A stretch of 11,996 bases of DNA. Source: a bacterium (lineage in GTDB: Bacteria > Electryoneota > RPQS01). The notes below the pieces were generated by a model, which made no database searches, was not told where the DNA came from, and worked only from the letters and a program-made list of their open reading frames with translations. Of the stretch, positions 6,747-11,996 are shown piece after piece. How positions within the stretch are numbered: position 1 is the first letter of the stretch; every line of letters starts with the position of its first letter. Location of the stretch: the NCBI GenBank assembly GCA_028711875.1, contig JAQTRJ010000032.1, forward strand, positions 1-11,996. The letters run 5' to 3'. The position numbers were made by a program, and so were the translations under genes.

Positions 6747-8747
6747 GTGAGCGCGAAGACGGTACAGGACTCCGACCGGCTTTGGCTGGGAAAGCTGAAG
6801 CGCGGACTGTTCGGCGGACGGCTGAATCCGTTTGATCCGAAGGTTTTTCAGCACGTCACCCTGATCGCGTTTTTCGCGTGGGTGGGCATGGGAGCGGACG
6901 GGATTTCGTCGGCCAGCTACGGACCCGAGGAGGCGTTTCACGCGCTCCGCGGGTTTTCGTTTCTTATGCCGGCGCTGGCGGCGCTGATCGCGGCGACGGT
7001 CCTGATTATTTCCGCGGCGTATTCGCAACTCATCGAACAATTTCCGAACGGCGGCGGCGGATACGTGGCCGCGTCGAAGCTGCTTCATCCGAACGCGGGA
7101 CCGGTGGCCGGATCGGCGCTGATCATTGACTACGTCCTGACGATCGCCGTCTCGGTCGTATCGGGCGTGGACGCGCTATTCAGTCTGCTTCCGCCGCACT
7201 GGGATTCCGTTCGCATGTACGCCGTCGTGCTGATCATCGTCTTCTTGGTGTGGATCAATTTGCGCGGCGTGAAGGAATCGGTTTTGACTCTGCTGCCGGT
7301 GTTCATGGTGTTCGTGGTCAGCCATGTCCTGCTGGTGGGCTACGGGCTGGTCAGTCACATCGGGAGTTTGCCGGAACGCATCGCCGAGAGCCACGTCGAA
7401 GCCCATTCGGCGTTGTCGCAGTTCGGCCTGCTCTTCGTGTTGATTCGGCTGCTGCACGGCTTCAGCATGGGCGCGGGCACGCTGACCGGAATCGAGGCGG
7501 TGTCCAACGGGATGCTCGCGCTCAAGGAGCCGCGGGTTCAGACCGGCAAGCGCACGATGTTCTACATGGCGATATCGCTGGCCTATCTGGCGGCGTTTCT
7601 CATGGTCAACTACTATCTCTTCCGGCTCGAGCCGGAGCACGGGAAAACGCTGAACGCTGCGTTGTTCACGCAGATCACCGCCCATTGGACGCTGGGCGGC
7701 GTGAAGATCGGCAGCCTGATCGTCGGCATCATGATGGTTTCCGCCGCGCTGCTGTTGTTCGTGGCGGCGCAGACCGGATTCATTGGCGGACCACGCGTGC
7801 TGTCCAGTATGGCGGAAGACTCATGGCTGCCGCACCGGTTCGGCCATCTGTCGGAACGGTTGGTGACGCGCAACGGAATTCTCATGATGGGTCTGGCCGC
7901 CATTGCGTTCATCCTCTACGCTCGCGGACACCTCAGCGCGCTCATTGCGATTTACGCGATCAACGTGTTCATCGGGTTCACGATGGCGCTGCTCGGAATG
8001 AGCCGTCTCTGGTGGCGGCAGCGCCGGACCAGCCGCCGCTGGCTGCGCAAACTCACCGTGTGCGGCTTGGGATTCGCGGTCAGCGCGGCACTGCTGGCCA
8101 TCATGATCGCCATGAAATTTTCCCGCGGCGGGTGGTTCGTGCTGCTGGTTACCGGGGCGCTGATCTTTCTCTGCTTCCGCATTCACGCTCACTACCGAAT
8201 GGTCGCCCAAAAAACCAAGAAGCTCGACGAGATTCTGGTGGATCTGCCGTTCGGCGAAGAAACGGTGACTCGCGACGCGCTGTCGCCGACGGAACCGACG
8301 GCGGTGGTTCTGGTGCAGGGATATACCGGACAGAGTCTGCACTTGCTTCTTAATATCCACCGGCTGTTCAGTTTTCATTTCAAGCAGTATATCTTCGTGA
8401 GCGTGGGAACCATAGACTCGGGAACTTTCAAGGGGGTGAGCGAACTCGCCGCTCTGCGCAAGGCGATTGACGAGGAAGCGAGCCGGCTGGTTACGCTGAC
8501 ACGCTCCTACGGTTTGCGGGCCGAAGCCGTCACCGGCTACGCGATTGACTATCTGTCCGAAATCGAGCGGTTTTGTCTTGAGGTACATCAGAAATATCCG
8601 AAGGCAATGTTCTTCGCGGGGCGGCTTCTGTTCTGGAAGGACACGCTCTGGAATCGTCTCCTCCATAATGAAACTCCACTCGCGTTACAGCGGCGCTTGA
8701 TGTTCCACGGACTGCAATTCGTAGTCCTCCCTATTCGACTTCAATAA
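6747..8747 (+). CDS. APC-superfamily permease, KimA/KUP-like, with C-terminal cytosolic domain
   Basis: This 666-residue inner-membrane transporter has about twelve hydrophobic segments between residues 35 and 480 and a soluble region from about 480 to the end. [15 protein letters not shown] (50-64), GGGGYVAAS (102-110), DYVLTIAVS (128-136) and TGIEAVSNG (247-255) match the pattern of the KimA/KUP branch of the APC superfamily. Asp51, Tyr58, Asp128, Tyr129 and Thr132 fall where Bacillus KimA has residues tied to potassium and proton binding. The C-terminal part (about 515-640) has alternating strands and helices and could be a nucleotide-binding or stress-protein-like regulatory domain; that is inference. 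It starts at GTG (6747) with a weak AGG site. Its position between tdh and kbl suggests amino acid uptake, while the motifs suggest potassium import, so the substrate is open. Confidence 0.85.
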   Translation: MSAKTVQDSDRLWLGKLKRGLFGGRLNPFDPKVFQHVTLIAFFAWVGMGADGISSASYGPEEAFHALRGFSFLMPALAALIAATVLIISAAYSQLIEQFPNGGGGYVAASKLLHPNAGPVAGSALIIDYVLTIAVSVVSGVDALFSLLPPHWDSVRMYAVVLIIVFLVWINLRGVKESVLTLLPVFMVFVVSHVLLVGYGLVSHIGSLPERIAESHVEAHSALSQFGLLFVLIRLLHGFSMGAGTLTGIEAVSNGMLALKEPRVQTGKRTMFYMAISLAYLAAFLMVNYYLFRLEPEHGKTLNAALFTQITAHWTLGGVKIGSLIVGIMMVSAALLLFVAAQTGFIGGPRVLSSMAEDSWLPHRFGHLSERLVTRNGILMMGLAAIAFILYARGHLSALIAIYAINVFIGFTMALLGMSRLWWRQRRTSRRWLRKLTVCGLGFAVSAALLAIMIAMKFSRGGWFVLLVTGALIFLCFRIHAHYRMVAQKTKKLDEILVDLPFGEETVTRDALSPTEPTAVVLVQGYTGQSLHLLLNIHRLFSFHFKQYIFVSVGTIDSGTFKGVSELAALRKAIDEEASRLVTLTRSYGLRAEAVTGYAIDYLSEIERFCLEVHQKYPKAMFFAGRLLFWKDTLWNRLLHNETPLALQRRLMFHGLQFVVLPIRLQ

Positions 8748-8760
8748 TCCGACTCCGAGC

Positions 8761-9948
8761 ATGTTTGGCGAGAGCTTTCAGGATTCCCTGGGCGCGGAAC
8801 TGGCCGCGATCCGCGACTCGGGATTGTATAAAGACGAACGCATCATCACCTCGCCGCAGGGTGCAGTTATCCGCGTGGCGCGGGGCGAGGTGCTCAATTT
8901 CTGCGCGAACAACTATCTCGGGCTGGGCGGCTATCCCGAGGTCATCGCCGCCGCCCAGAACGCCCTTGATCGCTGGGGCTACGGACTCAGCAGCGTGCGC
9001 TTCATTTGCGGCACGCAGGAGATTCACCGCGACCTCGAACGGAAAATCGCCGCGTTTCTCGGCACGGACGACGCCATTTTGTATTCGTCGTGCTTCGACG
9101 CGAACGGCGGAGTGTTCGAAGCGCTGATGCACGCGGAAGACGCCATCATCACGGATCAGCTCAATCACGCTTCGATCATTGACGGCATCCGCCTCAGCAA
9201 GGCGAAGCGCTACATCTATCGCCATCTCGACACGGACGATCTCGAGGAGCGGCTGATCGAGGCGCAAACGCAGCGCTTTCGATTGATCGTCACCGACGGG
9301 GTGTTTTCAATGGACGGTGACATCGCGCCGCTTGCGCGCATTTGCGAGCTGGCCGAAGACTACGACGCGCTGGTGATGGTGGACGATTCGCACGCCACCG
9401 GATTTGTGGGCGCGAGCGGTCGGGGAACGCCGGAACACTGCGGCGTCGCCGGGCGGGTGGACATCATCAGCTCGACGCTGGGCAAGGCGCTGGGCGGCGC
9501 GTCGGGCGGATTCGTGGCCGCGCATCAACGGATCGTGGACGTGCTGCGGCAGCGGTCGCGCCCCTATCTGTTTTCGAACACGTTGCCGCCGCCGATCGCC
9601 GCCACCGCGTTGACCGTGCTCGATCTGCTGGCCGGCAGTACGGCGCTGCGCGACCGTCTCGCAGAAAACACGCGCCATTTCCGCGCGGGCATTACGGCCG
9701 CCGGATTCGACGTGCGTCCGGGCGAACATCCGATCGTGCCGATCATGCTCTACGAGGCGGCGCTGGCGCAGACGATGGCGGCGCGGTTGCTCGATCACGG
9801 CATTTACGTGATCGGCTTTTTCTATCCGGTGGTGCCGCAGGGACAGGCGCGGATCCGCGTGCAGATTTCCGCCGCGCACGAGCGCGAACACCTCGATCGG
9901 GCGATCGAGGCGTTCACCAAAGTCGGACGCGAACTGGGCGTTATTTAG
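8761..9948 (+). CDS. kbl: 2-amino-3-ketobutyrate CoA ligase (glycine C-acetyltransferase)
   Basis: Kbl is a PLP enzyme of the alpha-oxoamine synthase family. It cleaves 2-amino-3-ketobutyrate with CoA to glycine and acetyl-CoA, completing the threonine degradation begun by Tdh. The 395 residues align end to end with E. coli Kbl from [10 protein letters not shown] (compare its N-terminus MRGEFYQQL). CANNYLGL (48-55), the substrate-side His136 in [15 protein letters not shown] (207-215) and the PLP-binding Lys242 in STLGKALGG are all present. The start lies 13 bases after the permease stop, so the three genes are probably one transcript. The Shine-Dalgarno is weak. The gene ends with TAG, about 25 bases before a strong hairpin terminator. 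It is cytosolic. Distinction from serine palmitoyltransferase-like or 8-amino-7-oxononanoate synthases rests on length, motif detail and the tdh neighbour. Confidence 0.95.
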   Translation: MFGESFQDSLGAELAAIRDSGLYKDERIITSPQGAVIRVARGEVLNFCANNYLGLGGYPEVIAAAQNALDRWGYGLSSVRFICGTQEIHRDLERKIAAFLGTDDAILYSSCFDANGGVFEALMHAEDAIITDQLNHASIIDGIRLSKAKRYIYRHLDTDDLEERLIEAQTQRFRLIVTDGVFSMDGDIAPLARICELAEDYDALVMVDDSHATGFVGASGRGTPEHCGVAGRVDIISSTLGKALGGASGGFVAAHQRIVDVLRQRSRPYLFSNTLPPPIAATALTVLDLLAGSTALRDRLAENTRHFRAGITAAGFDVRPGEHPIVPIMLYEAALAQTMAARLLDHGIYVIGFFYPVVPQGQARIRVQISAAHEREHLDRAIEAFTKVGRELGVI

Positions 9949-9973
9949 TAATCATTTTTCCGTGTTGAAACGA

Positions 9974-10000
9974 AACAGCCCGGCGATGCGCCGGGCTGTT
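9974..10000. terminator. Bidirectional terminator between kbl and the DNA methyltransferase gene
   Basis: AACAGCCCGGCG (9974-9985) and CGCCGGGCTGTT (9989-10000) form a perfect 12-bp GC-rich stem with a 3-base loop. TTCTGTTT follows on the plus strand and TTTCGTTTC on the minus strand. It sits between convergent genes and probably ends both transcripts. Confidence 0.85.
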
Positions 10001-10004
10001 CTGT

Positions 10005-10826
10005 TTAGGAAAACGCGAGCGGAAGTGTTTCATCTTTGCGCGCGCGCACGCGATTCGTGCGCAGCGCGGTGCGCTGTTTGGGCGGAAGCTTGCGCTCACA
10101 CTTGGGGATTTCGATCAGCGCTTCCTGCCGGCCCAGCCCGCCGACGCGGCCGTGTTCAACGAACTCAGGATTGATCTCGAACAGAACATATCGGCGTTCC
10201 TGCCGGTCGCTGTGTGGGAGTTCCTTGTGCATACACGCCAGACCGGTGCTGCCGGTTCCGGCGAACGGATCGAGCACAATCTCGTCGGGTTCCGTGCTTT
10301 TTTCGATAAGCTGACGCAGCAGTTCTTTCGGTTTCTGCGTAGCGTGACGGCGTTGCGCGGACGGCACGTTGTCGCAGGGGAGCACGTCCGATTCGCGCGT
10401 TCCGTTCAGCGCCCGCTTGCCTTTCACGGCGAAGACGATCATCTCGTACTGCGGCGCGTAGGCTCCGTTGAGATCGCCGCTGCCGTGATTGTTCTTGCGC
10501 CAGATCAGACAATTCTTGATTTGAAAACGGCGGCTGATCTCGCGGTAGAATTCGGGATACGTGTCGAACCGCGTAAAGCAGTAGAAGTGGCGATCGGGCT
10601 TGAGCACGCGGTACATTTGATCCACCCACTCGGCGAGCCAGTCGAGCCTGCCGTCGTTTTCGAATTTCGGCAGTTTGGGACGCGCGACGCGGCGGTTGGA
10701 TTGGTAGTCAATTCCGTAGGGCGGATCGGTGAGCACCAAGTCCACGCACTCGTCGGGCAGCTTGCGCAACTCCTCGAAACAATCGCAGCAGTGAAACCTG
10801 TTTACGTAGTGATCGGGGATGTCCAT
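10005..10826 (-). CDS. DNA methyltransferase, N6-adenine or N4-cytosine type (DPPY)
   Basis: This 273-residue enzyme transfers a methyl group from S-adenosylmethionine to an exocyclic amino group in DNA. The catalytic motif DPPY (residues 34-37) comes before the SAM-binding motif DPFAGTGSTG (186-195), the order of the beta group. HATQKP (161-166) is the usual motif just before the SAM pocket, and FEINPEFV (216-223) follows it. The last 40 residues are basic (KCERKLPPKQRTALRTNRVRAR) and may contact DNA. The ATG at 10826 has GAGG 4-5 bases upstream. No restriction endonuclease gene is next to it, so it looks like an orphan methyltransferase, although the recognition sequence cannot be read from here. 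It lies 49 bases after proline dehydrogenase in the same direction, with a hairpin between them. DPPY does not separate adenine from cytosine specificity. Confidence 0.9.
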   Translation of the reverse strand: MDIPDHYVNRFHCCDCFEELRKLPDECVDLVLTDPPYGIDYQSNRRVARPKLPKFENDGRLDWLAEWVDQMYRVLKPDRHFYCFTRFDTYPEFYREISRRFQIKNCLIWRKNNHGSGDLNGAYAPQYEMIVFAVKGKRALNGTRESDVLPCDNVPSAQRRHATQKPKELLRQLIEKSTEPDEIVLDPFAGTGSTGLACMHKELPHSDRQERRYVLFEINPEFVEHGRVGGLGRQEALIEIPKCERKLPPKQRTALRTNRVRARKDETLPLAFS

Positions 10827-10841
10827 GATGCCTCGGAGAGA

Positions 10842-10869
10842 GGGTCACTCGCGCGCCGCGGAGTGACCC
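10842..10869 (-). terminator. Hairpin between proline dehydrogenase and methyltransferase genes
   Basis: GGGTCACTC (10842-10850) and GAGTGACCC (10861-10869) are perfect complements around a 10-base GC-rich loop. On the minus strand the stem ends just before TCTCTCC and the methyltransferase ribosome binding site. The tail is not T-rich, so it may be a weak terminator, an mRNA-stabilising end, or a structure that modulates methyltransferase expression. Confidence 0.5.
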
Positions 10870-10875
10870 GTGATT

Positions 10876-11772
10876 CTATAGACCGAACATGCTCTTGACG
10901 ACGTATCCGGCGATCTGCGGATTTTCTTTCAGGCGACGCGTCGAATAGCCGTACCACGCTTCGCCGTAAGGGACGTAGACGCGCAGGCGATGACCGTCGG
11001 CCACGATCCGGTCGCGCAAATCGTGACGTACGCCCAGCAGCATTTGGAATTCGTACTGCTCGCGTTTCAATCCGTGTTTGCGGATTAAATCCATCGCCCG
11101 TTCCACCAGCACGGAATCGTGGGTGGCGATGCCGACGTAGGCTCCGGCGGCGAACATCGCATCGAGCAGCGCAACGTAGTTCGCGCGGACTTCCTCGCGG
11201 TCTTTGAAGGCGATGGCTTCCGGTTCGACGTAAATCCCCTTGCACAACCGGAAGTTTGACTTGCCGCCCGCCGTCAGCCTGGCGACGTCGCTCAGCGAAC
11301 GGCGCAGATACGCCTGCAGCACGGTGCCCACGGGAAATTCGCGGCGGAATTCGTCGTAAATCTTCAGCGTTTCGTCGGTGTGCGGAGAATCTTCCATGTC
11401 AATCCGCACGAACATGCCGTGACCGGACGCGCATTCGATCACGCGGCGCAGCGTGCGGCGCACGAACTGCCCATCCACGTCCATCCCGAGCGCCGTCGGT
11501 TTGACGGAAATGTTGGCGTCCAATTTTTCCGCGGCGAGACGATCCAGCAGCCGAAGGTATTCGGCTGCGGCGCGCTCCGCCTCGGCCTGTTCGGACACAA
11601 ACTCGCCGAGCACGTCCACGGTGGCCATCAATCCTTTATCATTGAGAGACCGCACGACGCGAACGGCGTCATCCAGTGTTTCGCCGGCGATGTACGGAGC
11701 CGCCACTTTGCCGACCAAATAGCGCGGCACCAGCGGCATCGCGGCCACCACCAGCCGATCAAAGAGACTCAT
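10876..11772 (-). CDS. Proline dehydrogenase (monofunctional)
   Basis: It oxidises L-proline to delta-1-pyrroline-5-carboxylate with FAD, passing electrons to the respiratory chain. The 298 residues match the short monofunctional ProDH type, not fused PutA. Family signatures include ISVKPTALG (88-96), VRIDMED (122-128), LCKGIYVEP (176-184), ATHD (216-219) and, near the C-terminus, YVPYGEAWYGYSTRRLKEN (266-284), which contains the substrate-binding Arg pair (279-280). The N-terminus (FDRLVVAAMPLVPRYLVGKVAAPYIAGETLDDA) is typical, with weak hydrophobicity consistent with membrane association. The ATG at 11772 lacks a clear Shine-Dalgarno. The stop of the upstream DUF5683-like gene is 15 bases away, so they are probably co-transcribed. 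A P5C dehydrogenase, needed for the next step, is not in the window. The conventional name would be putA/prodh; I leave the symbol empty. Confidence 0.93.
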   Translation of the reverse strand: MSLFDRLVVAAMPLVPRYLVGKVAAPYIAGETLDDAVRVVRSLNDKGLMATVDVLGEFVSEQAEAERAAAEYLRLLDRLAAEKLDANISVKPTALGMDVDGQFVRRTLRRVIECASGHGMFVRIDMEDSPHTDETLKIYDEFRREFPVGTVLQAYLRRSLSDVARLTAGGKSNFRLCKGIYVEPEAIAFKDREEVRANYVALLDAMFAAGAYVGIATHDSVLVERAMDLIRKHGLKREQYEFQMLLGVRHDLRDRIVADGHRLRVYVPYGEAWYGYSTRRLKENPQIAGYVVKSMFGL

Positions 11773-11787
11773 TGCAGCAGCTTACGG

Positions 11788-11996
11788 TTAGAAGTTTCGT
11801 GATAAGGTAATCCCGACCGTTCCCGTTTCGGGAGACAGATCGGGCGAGACATCCAAGTGATAGAGTTGGGCGTCCACATAGGCATCGCCCATGGAAAGCA
11901 GCACCACACCCGCCAGCCACCACACCATCTTGTTGCGGTTGTTGCGATGGAATTTTTCGCGATAGAAATCGCCGCCCGTTTTGAAACGCATCATTT
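11788..11996 (-). CDS. DUF5683-like protein, C-terminal part only
   Basis: The frame is open to the right edge, so the N-terminus is probably outside the window; an ATG pair at 11994-11989 is the first Met seen. The roughly 69 visible residues contain a basic segment (YREKFHRNNRNK), one hydrophobic helix (MVWWLAGVVLLSMGDAYVDAQL) and a strand-rich end (LDVSPDLSPETGTVGITLSRNF). The GDAYVDAxL pattern followed by DVSPDLSP resembles the C-terminus of DUF5683 proteins, envelope proteins of unknown function common in Bacteroidota and relatives. The assignment is from pattern memory. It is the upstream gene of the ProDH-methyltransferase run. Confidence 0.65.
   Translation of the reverse strand, partial: MMRFKTGGDFYREKFHRNNRNKMVWWLAGVVLLSMGDAYVDAQLYHLDVSPDLSPETGTVGITLSRNF

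Overview
This is a bacterial chromosomal window from a moderately GC-rich genome. The right two thirds look clearly more GC-rich than the first ~4.6 kb. Coding sequences use all three stop codons, including TGA. The mix of secreted parallel beta-helix and metalloprotease genes with a DUF5683-like C-terminus suggests the FCB group or a related candidate phylum. That placement is inference; nothing here fixes the taxon.

Left block (about 4403 down to 1, minus strand) is a putative secretome operon. A well-formed sigma70-type promoter (-35 at 4398-4403, -10 at 4374-4379) precedes a possible 51-residue ORF (4332-4177). Next comes a Cys-rich secreted zinc metalloprotease of the metzincin type (4145-2508), then a secreted protein with a helical, TPR-like C-terminus (2440-1520), then a large secreted protein with a parallel beta-helix region that runs off the left edge (1504-1). 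The metalloprotease reading frame is interrupted by one in-frame UGA (3944-3942). The signal peptide lies before it and the zinc-binding catalytic region after it, in the same frame. A stem-loop just downstream fits the published geometric rules for a bacterial SECIS element, so this is a candidate selenoprotein. A nonsense mutation or sequencing error is the main alternative.

Middle block (4404-5644): a roughly 340-base stretch with no convincing gene but two small inverted repeats and a G-quadruplex-capable tract; a tRNA-Pro(TGG) on the minus strand with its own promoter and a perfect 12-bp terminator hairpin; and a 146-residue zinc-ribbon plus HTH protein resembling the N-terminal part of some transposases, with its own terminator.

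Right block: on the plus strand, L-threonine 3-dehydrogenase (tdh), a KimA/KUP-like APC-superfamily permease and 2-amino-3-ketobutyrate CoA ligase (kbl) form an apparent operon. Tdh and Kbl convert threonine to glycine and acetyl-CoA. The operon ends in a strong hairpin shared with the convergent minus-strand unit. That unit holds a DUF5683-like protein (C-terminus only), proline dehydrogenase and a DNA methyltransferase of the DPPY type. The right half therefore places threonine and proline catabolism next to each other.
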